Positions 40,501-48,004 of a DNA stretch of 49,654 nt are shown one piece after another; positions within the stretch are counted from its first letter, which is position 1, and each line of letters starts with the position of its first letter. This stretch comes from Minisyncoccota bacterium. GTDB lineage: Bacteria; Patescibacteriota; Minisyncoccia; Phycocordibacterales; UBA1550. Where the stretch lies: positions 29,132-78,785 of the forward strand of contig JAQTPS010000001.1 of the NCBI GenBank assembly GCA_028712595.1, given 5' to 3'. Position numbers and translations under genes: made by a program. The notes under the pieces are model-generated. The model was not told the DNA's origin, did not search any database, and saw only the letters and a program-made list of their open reading frames with translations.

Positions 40501-42429
40501 TTAGCGTACTTCCCAACCCTTATTTTTTAATACTGCATTAATTCCATCCATAATACCATTTACGTCTTGATTTGTAAGGGTTTTGTCCATGGACTGAAAT
40601 ACCATTCGAAACGCGTAAGAAATCTTTCCGTCTTTTTTGAACACATCAAAGAGTTCTTTGCGAACAAGCAGGTTTTTTGATTTTTTGTCGATTCCTTTTT
40701 CTATCTCGCTCCACACCTCTAGCTCTCCAACTGAATCAGGAACAAAGAGCGCTATATCGCGAACGATAAAAGGATACTGCGATATTTGTTTGTACATATT
40801 TGGCGTTGCGCGTCCAAACCCAAGGTCATCATAAGAAGCGCCGTTTGGTACCTTATATGTTTCAAGAAGTTTGCTTAGGTCAATTTCGCAAACAGTGTTT
40901 TTGCCTGATTCCACATAAACAGATTTTATAGCGTCCACACCGAGCTCTGCAGAAAGAATCTCAACCGCTTTTTCAATAATATTTTTACTTTTTGTGCCTT
41001 TAACTTTCTTTATTTGAACCACACCGAGCGCCAAAGATAGTTTTTCTTTATCCCCTATAAAAATTCTCCCAATTTCAAAAACTTTGATGGTATCAAGGCC
41101 CAAGAGGTCGGCATTGTGAGCATTTTTTTCTAGACAGAGAACCATTCCGTCCTTTAGATTTGTACGCGCAAACGCCTTATCTTCCGCAACTGGGTGCGCG
41201 GTTTCAACTTCCCCTTTCGCGACCAAACTGTAGAGATAAACTTCAGAAAAACCCACATCAGCAAGAATATTTTTAATTTTTTCTGCAATATAGAAAGGTG
41301 GTAATGGCAAAATTTTCTCTTTTGATGGCGGAGGCAAAATGCCTTTTACGTGTTCATACCCATAAACACGGCCCACTTCCTCGACAATGTCCTCGGGAAT
41401 CTTAAGGTCAAGGCGCCTTGGCGGAATGGTCAGTTCCCAAAGTCCTTTCTTTTCAGAAGAACTTATTTCCATACGAGAAAGAATGTCTTTCATTTCTGTT
41501 TTTGGAATTTGTATGCCCAATCTCTCGGAAATATAATCCGGGTTTATGACAACAACTGTTTGTTTCGGCTTGTTGGGATATAAATCCAAAACTTCACCAA
41601 ACTTCACTTCAGAACATATTTCTTTAATAAGAGCGCTTATGTTGTTGAGGCCACCAAGGGCAAGTTCCTCTGTAATCTCGTTTTCAAATCTTTTTGATGC
41701 TTCATTTCGAATATCGTGCTTTGTGGAAGTGATACGAACGGCGGTTGGATTGAAGTTGCAAGAAGTGAGCAAAATATTTTTGGTCGAGGAGTTAATCTCG
41801 GCTCGTTTTCCACCCTTTACTCCGGCAATATCGAGAGGTCCTTTTTGGTCCGCAATAACACTATCATTCTCGTCTAGCGTTATCTCTCTGTCGTCTAAAA
41901 GCGTTATTTTTTCACCCTTTTTTGCGGGACGGATTACAATGTCGCCTTCTATTTTGTCGGCATCAAAAGCGTGGAGCGGTTGACCGAGGTCAAACATGCA
42001 AAAATTGGTTGCATCGACGATGTTGTTGATCGTGCGAGAACCAATAGCGGTTAGTAAATCTTTCATCCACACCGGGGCTTCCCCCACCTTGATATCCTCG
42101 ACAAATCTTCCAGTGAACCTTCGGCAAAACAAAGGATCTTTAATCGTAACCTTTGGCATTTTTTTAATAGAAGGAGCGACCGGAGAACTAAATCTGCTTT
42201 TTTTGAATGGAGTTTTTGTAAGCACGCTGACTTCTTCGGCAACACCGAGATGCGATAGCGCATAGTGAGCGCGATCAGGTAGAATTTTTACATCCAGCAC
42301 AGTATCTTTGCCAACCTTTTCCATTCCTTCTATTTCAGAAAACCGAAAAGTGAAAAGCTCCGAAAGTTTTTCCGGCGAAAGAATTGGTTTATCAAAATAA
42401 GTTTGGAGCCACTGGTGAGAGATTTTCAT
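40501..42429 (-). CDS. pheT: Phenylalanyl-tRNA synthetase beta subunit, lacking the OB (tRNA-bind) domain
   Basis: A 642-residue subunit; most bacterial PheT proteins have about 800. The N-terminus (MKISHQWLQTYF) passes within about 45 residues to ILPDRAHYALSHLGVA, skipping the EMAP-like OB domain of about 100 residues. The B3/B4 editing region (INNIVDATNFCMFDLGQPLHAFD), B5, the catalytic-like module and the C-terminal FDX-ACB domain (YPFIVRDIALFVP) are present. It starts 4 bp after pheS. The deletion is clean, with no stop or frameshift. Confidence 0.95.
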   Translation of the reverse strand: MKISHQWLQTYFDKPILSPEKLSELFTFRFSEIEGMEKVGKDTVLDVKILPDRAHYALSHLGVAEEVSVLTKTPFKKSRFSSPVAPSIKKMPKVTIKDPLFCRRFTGRFVEDIKVGEAPVWMKDLLTAIGSRTINNIVDATNFCMFDLGQPLHAFDADKIEGDIVIRPAKKGEKITLLDDREITLDENDSVIADQKGPLDIAGVKGGKRAEINSSTKNILLTSCNFNPTAVRITSTKHDIRNEASKRFENEITEELALGGLNNISALIKEICSEVKFGEVLDLYPNKPKQTVVVINPDYISERLGIQIPKTEMKDILSRMEISSSEKKGLWELTIPPRRLDLKIPEDIVEEVGRVYGYEHVKGILPPPSKEKILPLPPFYIAEKIKNILADVGFSEVYLYSLVAKGEVETAHPVAEDKAFARTNLKDGMVLCLEKNAHNADLLGLDTIKVFEIGRIFIGDKEKLSLALGVVQIKKVKGTKSKNIIEKAVEILSAELGVDAIKSVYVESGKNTVCEIDLSKLLETYKVPNGASYDDLGFGRATPNMYKQISQYPFIVRDIALFVPDSVGELEVWSEIEKGIDKKSKNLLVRKELFDVFKKDGKISYAFRMVFQSMDKTLTNQDVNGIMDGINAVLKNKGWEVR

Positions 42430-42433
42430 ATTT

Positions 42434-43168
42434 TTAAAATTGATTTACAAAACGAAGGTCACCGTCATAGAGTCGACGAATATCGTCTATCCCATGCTTC
42501 AGCATCACGATACGGTCAAGACCGAAAGCAAAGGCAAACCCCTGGAACTCATCCGGATTCACGTTTCCTGCTCGCAACACATTTGGGTGAACCAAGCCCG
42601 CGCCCACGACCTCAAGCCATCTATCTCCCCATTTCACATCAACCTCAACACTTGGCTCAGTGAACGGGAAAAAGCTTGGACGAAAACGGATTTCGCTTTT
42701 TTCACCAAATAATTTTTTGAAAATATATTCAAGAACTCCCTTTAGATGAGCGAGGGAAACTTTTTTATCAACATAGAGCGGTTCTACTTGATAGAACTGC
42801 GCCTCGTGACTCGCATCGGTAGCTTCATTTCTAAAAACCTTGCCGACGACTACTGTGCGCATCGGTGGCTTGTGTGTTTCCATATATCTAACCTGCCCAG
42901 CGGATGTCTGTGTGGCAAGCAGACGTCTACCGTATTTTTTACCTTCTTTTCTTAATGCTTCTTTTATCCAAAATGTATCCTGCATATCTCGAGCCGGATG
43001 ATCGGTCGGGAAATTTAATACATCGAAGTTGTAGTATTCATATTCGAGCTCTGGACCTACAACAACCTCAAAACCAAGTTCATAAAATAGCGAGTATATT
43101 TCACGGATTGTTTGAGTTACAGGATGAAGATGACCCTTTGTGTCCTTGCTGTCTAGTTTTTCTACCAT
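42434..43168 (-). CDS. pheS: Phenylalanyl-tRNA synthetase alpha subunit, lacking the N-terminal coiled coil
   Basis: A 244-residue class II catalytic subunit; the usual bacterial length is 330-350. I start at MVEKLDSKDTKGHLHP (43168), not at the GTG at 43183 used in the track, because the GTG lies inside the promoter. Core motifs include the motif 1 region (PTDHPARDMQDTFWI), motif 2 (VVVGKVFRNEATDASHEAQF) and motif 3 (GFAFAFGLDRIVML). The N-terminal coiled coil, which grips tRNA in the (alpha-beta)2 enzyme, is absent. The start is fixed by a good promoter 6 nt upstream. Confidence 0.95.
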   Translation of the reverse strand: MVEKLDSKDTKGHLHPVTQTIREIYSLFYELGFEVVVGPELEYEYYNFDVLNFPTDHPARDMQDTFWIKEALRKEGKKYGRRLLATQTSAGQVRYMETHKPPMRTVVVGKVFRNEATDASHEAQFYQVEPLYVDKKVSLAHLKGVLEYIFKKLFGEKSEIRFRPSFFPFTEPSVEVDVKWGDRWLEVVGAGLVHPNVLRAGNVNPDEFQGFAFAFGLDRIVMLKHGIDDIRRLYDGDLRFVNQF

Positions 43169-43174
43169 TTCCAC

Positions 43175-43203
43175 ATCATACACAAAAAGAGGGTGGGGTG
43201 CAA
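43175..43203 (-). promoter_or_regulatory. Leaderless promoter of pheS-pheT-mraY
   Basis: TTGCAC, exact 17-nt spacer, TATGAT on the minus strand. The -10 ends 6 nt before the ATG at 43168, so transcription begins at the start codon. There is no room for a T-box. Confidence 0.78.
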
Positions 43204-43220
43204 AAATGGCTGAATTTGCA

Positions 43221-43251
43221 AAAACCGGGAAGGACTGTCATTCCCGGTTTT
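43221..43251 (-). terminator. Intrinsic terminator downstream of tRNA-Thr
   Basis: AAAACCGGGAA/TTCCCGGTTTT arms with a 9-nt loop (GGACTGTCA) and TTTTTG on the minus strand. It lies upstream of the pheS promoter and 164 bp past the tRNA. Confidence 0.82.
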
Positions 43252-43261
43252 ATTCTCCCCG

Positions 43262-43438
43262 CAGATTCGGCTTCGACTCAACATCTCGCCGTCGCTCGTT
43301 GTTGGTCTAGCCACCGGCTCATGGAAATTTTCTTCTGAAAATTTCACATTCCGCCGTTCGAATCTGGACGCAGGGCGCACCAGCGCCCTGCTGAGGTGGC
43401 TCCTACGCTTCGCTTGGAGCCACTTCCCAGATTCGAAC
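43262..43438. repeat. Palindrome-rich element overlapping the tRNA-Thr 3' end
   Basis: The ends carry T-arm-like sequence in inverted orientation: CAGATTCG at 43262 and GTTCGAATCTGG at 43356-43367. The latter is the exact inverse of the tRNA T-arm at 43427-43438. Inside or between lie perfect hairpins: GAAATTTTC-TTCT-GAAAATTTC (43324-43345), GCAGGGCGC-type 9-bp stem with loop ACCA (43370-43391), and GTGGCTCC/GGAGCCAC (43396-43423), which pairs with the acceptor end of the tRNA. Function unknown. Confidence 0.65.
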
Positions 43439-43490
43439 TGGGGACCTTCGCTTTACAAAAGCGTTGCTCTACCAACTGAGCTAAAGTGGC
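43415..43490 (-). tRNA. tRNA-Thr (anticodon UGU), CCA encoded
   Basis: A 76-nt cloverleaf on the minus strand. The acceptor arm GCCACTT/AAGTGGC is perfect, and the D arm is GCTC/GAGC. The anticodon stem has one A-A mismatch at 27/43, and the loop TTTGTAA gives anticodon TGT. The T arm is CCCAG/CTGGG with loop TTCGAAT. The discriminator is U, followed by encoded CCA. Bases past the CCA can pair with the acceptor strand (see the palindromic element), which might slow 3' processing. It starts 9 bp after the end of the membrane-protein gene at 43499. Confidence 0.95.
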
Positions 43491-43498
43491 ACATTATT

Positions 43499-43933
43499 TT
43501 ACTTTTTTTCGAGAACTGTTTCCTCTTTTTCCACAACTTTCGTTGCCTCAACCAACGACTTCTTATACTCTGCCACATCTTTTAGGAAAAAGGAACTGCG
43601 TCCTTTTTCTCCAACTACTCCCTTACCTTTCACCATATCAAACCATTTGCGGTGACGGGCTTGGATTTTCTGCCCCGCAATGAGTGTTGTGCGTAGCATC
43701 CAATGCGCTACCGCATAGAACACTGCAAGAAAAAAGATTCGCGCCCGCAAAAGATACTTATCGCGAAAGATGTTCCAAAGCTCGTGCATCTTTTTGTATA
43801 ATTTGTTATGGAACTCTTTTTCAATTCCCTCAATGAGCGAGAGCTTAAGAGCGCGTAATTTCATAAGCTTCCACCCCACCATAACAGTAATGGTTGCAAG
43901 TGAAAGATAAAACAATGTAATTATAACGATCAT
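43499..43933 (-). CDS. Hypothetical membrane protein upstream of tRNA-Thr
   Basis: A 144-residue protein. An N-terminal transmembrane helix (about 2-22, VIITLFYLSLATITVMVGW) is followed by a basic amphipathic helical stretch. A second hydrophobic helix (about 66-80, ARIFFLAVFYAVAHWML) and a charged C-terminal half rich in Lys/Glu (SLVEATKVVEKEETVLEKK as a coiled coil) follow. No recognised domain. It lies 31 bp downstream of tsf and may be the last gene of the rpsB-tsf operon, running into the tRNA. Confidence 0.7.
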   Translation of the reverse strand: MIVIITLFYLSLATITVMVGWKLMKLRALKLSLIEGIEKEFHNKLYKKMHELWNIFRDKYLLRARIFFLAVFYAVAHWMLRTTLIAGQKIQARHRKWFDMVKGKGVVGEKGRSSFFLKDVAEYKKSLVEATKVVEKEETVLEKK

Positions 43934-43964
43934 AAGTTTTGACCCTACCTCAAGTAAATAGGAA

Positions 43965-44555
43965 TTATTTTGTCACCGCAAAACGCACAAATCGCGCAAC
44001 GGCAATTTTCTCACCAAACTTTTGCACCCCGCCGTCAATAAGTTGCTTGATGGTGATATCAGGATTCTTTACATACGCTTGGCTAAGCAAAGTGCGCTCG
44101 CCAAAGTATGTAGAGAGCTTCCCTTCCATCATTTTTGCCTTGATGTTTGCGGGCTTGCCAGATTTCTCAACTTCCTCTTTGAACATTTCCACAACTTTTT
44201 CTCGCGCTTCTGGAGTAATATCCGCCTCATCAATGTACTGTGGATTCGAAGCAGTGATGTGCATAGCGATTTCACGAGCCAGTGTCACAAATTCTTCATT
44301 TCTCGCAACGAAATCAGTCTCGCAAGAAAGCTCAACAAACGCTCCAACAGTCTTATTGCTGTGAACGTACGCTTGTACCACTCCAGCACCAAGTTGTCGG
44401 TCGCCCTTTTTAGCCGCAATACCGGCAGATTTCTTACGAAGCACCAAAAGAGCCTTATTTTTGTCTCCGCCGGCTTCCTCAAGAGCTCGCTTGCACTGCA
44501 TTATTGAGATTCCTGTTTCATCGCGCAATTCTTTTATTTGTGCTGTGGTGATCAT
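43965..44555 (-). CDS. tsf: Elongation factor Ts
   Basis: A 196-residue guanine-nucleotide exchange factor for EF-Tu. The N-terminal UBA-like domain (IKELRDETGISIMQCKRAL, about 6-40) and the core with CETDFVARNEEF (the TDF motif that inserts into EF-Tu) are present. The C-terminal part is compact, resembling the short EF-Ts of Thermus and many Gram-positives. It follows rpsB after 52 bp in the usual rpsB-tsf order. Confidence 0.96.
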   Translation of the reverse strand: MITTAQIKELRDETGISIMQCKRALEEAGGDKNKALLVLRKKSAGIAAKKGDRQLGAGVVQAYVHSNKTVGAFVELSCETDFVARNEEFVTLAREIAMHITASNPQYIDEADITPEAREKVVEMFKEEVEKSGKPANIKAKMMEGKLSTYFGERTLLSQAYVKNPDITIKQLIDGGVQKFGEKIAVARFVRFAVTK

Positions 44556-44607
44556 ATAAGTGATTTCAAAAAGGTTTTAAAAGAAACAAAAACGTCTGGT
44601 TCTAAGG

Positions 44608-45312
44608 TTAAACTGTTGTTCGGCCTTCTTTGTAAGCCTCTGCAATCTGGTCTACAAAGAAAGAAATGCTAGATATTGAACTATCGTTCCCCGGAATAGC
44701 GTAGTCAACTTCCTTCAAGTTGCAGTCCGAGTTTGCGAGAGCCACAACTGGAATTCCGAGGAACTGCGCCTCTTTTACTGTGATTATTTCTTTTCGTGGG
44801 TCAACAACAAACAGAGCCGCTGGGAGAGCTTTCATCGAAACAATGCCGGAGAAATTTCTCTCAAGACGGTCAATATCCCTATCAATCAATAGGCGTTCCT
44901 TTTTTGTGTACATAGCAAGTTCTCCGTTCTCGCGTTTTGCGCGGAGGTCTTCAAGAAGCGCCACGCGCTTTTTGATTTCCGGAAAATTTGTGAGGTTGCC
45001 TCCTACCCAACGCTCAACAGCGTAAGGCATATCAATGGAAGTTGCCCCTTTTTCCACGGCTTTTTTCGCTTCACTTTTTGTTCCAATAAAAAGAATCTGC
45101 TTGCCATCTTTAGCCAAAGATTTTACAAACTCTTTGGCTTTTCCCAGTTCAACGCTTGTTTTTTCTAGGTCAAGAATTTCAACACCATTTTTGGAACCAA
45201 AAATAAACGGTTTTACCGATGAGTGACGACGGGAACGCGAATAGCCGAAGTGCGCTCCGGCGGAAAACATGTCGGTGATTAGCGTTTGGCTGGGTGCTTG
45301 TTTTGTAACCAT
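44608..45312 (-). CDS. rpsB: 30S ribosomal protein S2
   Basis: A 234-residue S2. I start at MVTKQAPSQTLITDMF (45312); the longer track start (45351) adds sequence unlike the family. Conserved blocks are AGAHFGYSRSRRHSSVKPFIFG, WVGGNLTNF, KALPAALFVVDPRKE and VALANSDCN, with YAIPGNDSS near the C-terminus. It heads the rpsB-tsf pair. A GATAAT box lies 12 nt upstream of the chosen ATG. Confidence 0.95.
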   Translation of the reverse strand: MVTKQAPSQTLITDMFSAGAHFGYSRSRRHSSVKPFIFGSKNGVEILDLEKTSVELGKAKEFVKSLAKDGKQILFIGTKSEAKKAVEKGATSIDMPYAVERWVGGNLTNFPEIKKRVALLEDLRAKRENGELAMYTKKERLLIDRDIDRLERNFSGIVSMKALPAALFVVDPRKEIITVKEAQFLGIPVVALANSDCNLKEVDYAIPGNDSSISSISFFVDQIAEAYKEGRTTV

Positions 45313-45357
45313 ATAGTTCAAAAGATTATCAGAAGTAGTCCTAAAATGCAAGGAATT

Positions 45358-45385
45358 AAGGATTGTGAACGAATCCTTGATTTTT
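45358..45385 (-). terminator. Weak hairpin after prfA
   Basis: AAGGATT/AATCCTT arms with a 7-nt loop, just past the prfA stop. The minus-strand T tail is poor (TAATTCCTT), while the plus-strand tail (GATTTTTT) is better. Tentative. Confidence 0.4.
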
Positions 45386-46356
45386 TAAGCATCTTTAGAT
45401 TCTTCGTTCCCCATTGTTCCCGCCCTGCAGGCATCAATAATGGGCTCGATGTTCCCCAAGAAAATCTTTTCAATATTGCTCCACGACTGTTTGATACGGT
45501 GGTCGGTTACCCTGTCTTGCAAAATATTGTATGTGCGAATTTTTTCCGAGCGATCGCCTGTGCCAATTTGATTTTTTCGGTCAGCGGAAACTGCGCTTTC
45601 TTTCTTTGCGCGGTCAATATCCTCTAATTTTGCCATAAGCATCGACATTGCTTTCTCGCGATTCTTCAACTGACTCCTTTCGCTTGTGCAACGAACAGCG
45701 AGCCCTGTCGGTTTATGAATTATGCGAACCGCCGTTTCCACCTTGTTTACGTTTTGACCCCCTGCGCCACCAGAGCGAGAGAACTCCATTTCGAGGTCTG
45801 CGGGATTTATTTCAAAATGTTTCTCGGTAAATACGGGAAGCACAACAACCGACGCAGTCGAAGTGTGAATGCGCCCTGATTTTTCGGTTGCGGGAATACG
45901 CTGAACGCGGTGAACGCCAGTTTCCCACTGAAGCATCTCGTAGGCATCTTTGCTTTTTATTTCAAATGAGGCCTCTTTGTAACCACCCATTTCACTTTCG
46001 GAAGAATCCAGCTTTGTAAAACCCCAGTTTTTCTTTACTGCAAAACGCTCGTACATCACTGCAAGGTCTTCGGCAAAAATGGCCGCTTCTTCGCCACCAG
46101 CACCTGCGCGAACTTCCAAAATAACTTCTTTGGGAACTTCCTCTTCTTCTTTGTCGGCCTCGACTATTGCGGTCATCTGATTTTCCAGCTCCTTCATTTG
46201 GGTACGGAGCGTCGCGAGCTCTCCTTCTCCTAGCTCTGCCACGGCAGGGTCGCTTTGAATCATCGAAAGGATGCTTGCTTCCTCGCCCTGTAAACGTTCA
46301 TATTCTCCTGCGAGATATCTTGTTTTATGATTAGTTTTAAAAATTTCTAAGTCCAT
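45385..46356 (-). CDS. prfA: Peptide chain release factor 1
   Basis: A 323-residue class I release factor that reads UAA and UAG. The PxT codon-recognition motif is PAT in [16 protein letters not shown], which marks RF1 and not RF2. The catalytic GGQ lies in [17 protein letters not shown]. It is about 35 residues shorter than E. coli RF1, mostly in the N-terminal helical domain 1. It follows rpmE, as in many bacteria. RF2 is not in the window, but TGA is used as a stop by genes here (for example the ORF at 33839). Confidence 0.96.
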   Translation of the reverse strand: MDLEIFKTNHKTRYLAGEYERLQGEEASILSMIQSDPAVAELGEGELATLRTQMKELENQMTAIVEADKEEEEVPKEVILEVRAGAGGEEAAIFAEDLAVMYERFAVKKNWGFTKLDSSESEMGGYKEASFEIKSKDAYEMLQWETGVHRVQRIPATEKSGRIHTSTASVVVLPVFTEKHFEINPADLEMEFSRSGGAGGQNVNKVETAVRIIHKPTGLAVRCTSERSQLKNREKAMSMLMAKLEDIDRAKKESAVSADRKNQIGTGDRSEKIRTYNILQDRVTDHRIKQSWSNIEKIFLGNIEPIIDACRAGTMGNEESKDA

Positions 46357-46378
46357 ATATTTTTTTCTATTTGTTGCA

Positions 46379-46418
46379 AAAAGAAAACCCGACGCCCAAA
46401 GGACGCGAGTTTTCTTTT
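46379..46418. terminator. Terminator between rpmE and prfA
   Basis: AAAAGAAAAC/GTTTTCTTTT outer arms with a GC-rich inner stem with mismatches, followed by TTTTTG on the minus strand. It probably attenuates or ends rpmE transcription before prfA. Confidence 0.68.
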
Positions 46419-46425
46419 ATAGTAG

Positions 46426-46635
46426 TTACTTCTTTCCTGCTGCCTGGCGCTTCTTAAAACGCTCCACACGTCCTGCCGTGTCGATAGTTTTTTCCTCTCC
46501 AGTAAAGAATGGGTGGCATGAGCTACAAATCTCAACATGGATTTCGGGCATAGTAGAACCAACAGTGAACTTTTCTCCACAGGAGCAAGTTACCTTTGTT
46601 TCGCCGTTGTATGCTGGGTGAATATCTTTCTTCAT
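46426..46635 (-). CDS. rpmE: 50S ribosomal protein L31
   Basis: A 69-residue L31 of the zinc-binding type. [17 protein letters not shown] is the standard start, and the four zinc ligands are C17, C19 and CSSC in the middle of the chain. [20 protein letters not shown] is the diagnostic C-terminal block. It has a good promoter ending 9 nt before the ATG. Confidence 0.96.
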   Translation of the reverse strand: MKKDIHPAYNGETKVTCSCGEKFTVGSTMPEIHVEICSSCHPFFTGEEKTIDTAGRVERFKKRQAAGKK

Positions 46636-46644
46636 ATAAACGAG

Positions 46645-46673
46645 ACTTTATCAGAACGGTGCCCTTTTTGCAA
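46645..46673 (-). promoter_or_regulatory. Promoter of rpmE(-prfA)
   Basis: TTGCAA, exact 17-nt spacer, TGA then TAAAGT on the minus strand. The -10 ends 9 nt before the ATG at 46635. Confidence 0.75.
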
Positions 46674-46726
46674 GGGGCACAAGGACGTTATACTACTAGG
46701 TAAATAAATGATTAAAAGGGCGTCTT

Positions 46727-47170
46727 TTAATGCATGTAGTAAAAAATGACTGCACTCATCAGCGCGCAAAGCCCAATCGCATACCCAGCGTTAATGATGA
46801 AAAGTTTCTGCGGGCGAGGACTCCAATGCGGTTCATTCGAACAAAGCATGAGTGAAAAGTGCGTAGTCACAGAAAAGGCAAGGGCCAATAGAATGCTTAT
46901 TTGCAAAGCTTCCATTAACGTACTAACTCCATACATTATTATAAAAGACGTAAGAGCAGTAGCCATGCCCATGTTCACAAGAAAGTTGTACACTACAATT
47001 CGTGGCATCTCTTTCTTGTTCGCCTCCATACTTTCCTTTGTTTTTCCAGTAACATCCATCCACGTTTTGCCGAAAAACATTTTAGAATACCACATTGACC
47101 CAAAGATGGATCCTGCTAGCGCTGCTCCTAAAATTGTCCACACACTTACTGCCGAAAAAAAATCAGACAT
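46727..47170 (-). CDS. DUF1761-family membrane protein
   Basis: A 147-residue protein with four predicted transmembrane helices. The N-terminal AGSIFGSMWYSKMFFGKTWM is the hallmark of DUF1761. The later helices (TALTSFIIMYGV, LLALAFSVTTHFSLML, INAGYAIGLCALMSAVIF) match the usual four-helix layout. The function of the family is unknown. It is a single gene with its own extended -10 promoter. Confidence 0.85.
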   Translation of the reverse strand: MSDFFSAVSVWTILGAALAGSIFGSMWYSKMFFGKTWMDVTGKTKESMEANKKEMPRIVVYNFLVNMGMATALTSFIIMYGVSTLMEALQISILLALAFSVTTHFSLMLCSNEPHWSPRPQKLFIINAGYAIGLCALMSAVIFYYMH

Positions 47171-47213
47171 GTAATATTATGACGTTAGAAAACGACTATT
47201 AATCTTCGTAAAT

Positions 47214-47222
47214 ATTATACCA
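47214..47222 (-). promoter_or_regulatory. Extended -10 promoter of the DUF1761 gene
   Basis: TGGTATAAT on the minus strand, leader of about 37 nt. Confidence 0.6.
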
Positions 47223-47282
47223 TCAAGACACTAGGAGCAAAAGATACAGTTGTGCACTGTGCTTTTATAGTTTGGCGCAAAA

Positions 47283-47951
47283 CTACTGAACAGGACACTT
47301 CCCGTTGTAGAAATCAGCAGTAGGGCACTTTGAGCCGTCTTTAAATGTGCAAACAGAGTCAGACACGGCGAACGTCTGTCCTCCGGACCATGCGCAATAT
47401 TTTTGATCAATTCCATCATATCCAGTTGTCTTAACTCCACCCAAAGGGCAGTCACCGCGATATAGCGCCCATTCCTCGCAAGCTCTATTGTCTGCAAAAT
47501 AACATAAACCGTATTCACCTCCGTCTCCCCTCTTTTCTATCGTCAAAGTTCCTCCTACTTTTGAGCAATTAACAGATGCTGGGTTCGCAATCTGTGCAGG
47601 TGTTTGGTCATTTTTTGTAATTCCACAATCTTTGAATGTAGTTTGGTCGCCTTCGTTTACAAAAGCCGTGTCTCCTTTATTCCAAAAAACAAACGACTCG
47701 TCAGAATTTGTATAGCGAGCCCCGGAAGCAGATACAGCTTGAGGAAGTAGCATGTTTCTTCCGTCGCTCAAAGTAAGTTCTACTTTTTCACTAAAGAAAA
47801 TAGCTTGAATTGTTTTATTTTCTGCGCAATAAAAAGTCACTTGGTTTATAACTCCTTCAGTTGGTTTTTTAACCGTTGAGTTTTTATATAAATAAAGAGC
47901 TCCAATAACGACCAATACCACAACAATCATCTCAAGAATTATTTTTTTCAT
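47283..47951 (-). CDS. MliC-like lysozyme inhibitor with two DUF333-like domains
   Basis: A 222-residue protein, started at MKKIILEMIVVVLVVIG (47951). A TACAAT box ends 6 nt before this ATG, and the longer ORF overlaps the ABC permease. An N-terminal transmembrane anchor (5-22) leads to an MliC/PliC domain at about 38-109 (TFYCAENKTI, LSDGRNMLLP, SASGARYTN). A DUF333 domain spans about 123-168 (NPASVNCSKVGGTL, GGEYGLCYF), and a second, diverged one about 184-219 (KYCAWSGGQT, YNGKCP). MliC proteins block c-type lysozyme in the envelope. Ten cysteines suggest disulfides outside the membrane. Function of DUF333 is unknown. Confidence 0.85.
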   Translation of the reverse strand: MKKIILEMIVVVLVVIGALYLYKNSTVKKPTEGVINQVTFYCAENKTIQAIFFSEKVELTLSDGRNMLLPQAVSASGARYTNSDESFVFWNKGDTAFVNEGDQTTFKDCGITKNDQTPAQIANPASVNCSKVGGTLTIEKRGDGGEYGLCYFADNRACEEWALYRGDCPLGGVKTTGYDGIDQKYCAWSGGQTFAVSDSVCTFKDGSKCPTADFYNGKCPVQ

Positions 47952-47957
47952 ATTTTG

Positions 47958-47963
47958 ATTGTA
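47958..47963 (-). promoter_or_regulatory. -10 box of the MliC gene
   Basis: TACAAT on the minus strand, ending 6 nt before the ATG at 47951. No clear -35 or TGn. Confidence 0.5.
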
Positions 47964-48004
47964 CACTAAACCAAAAAACAAAGCATCCAAATTCAACGCG
48001 TTTT

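Noticed and set aside
42434-43168. PheS as a truncated pseudogene
   Set aside because: All three class II motifs are intact, the promoter is directly upstream and PheT shows a matching domain loss.
43168-43183. GTG start of pheS used in the ORF track
   Set aside because: It lies inside the TATGAT box of a strong promoter; the ATG at 43168 is 6 nt downstream of that box.
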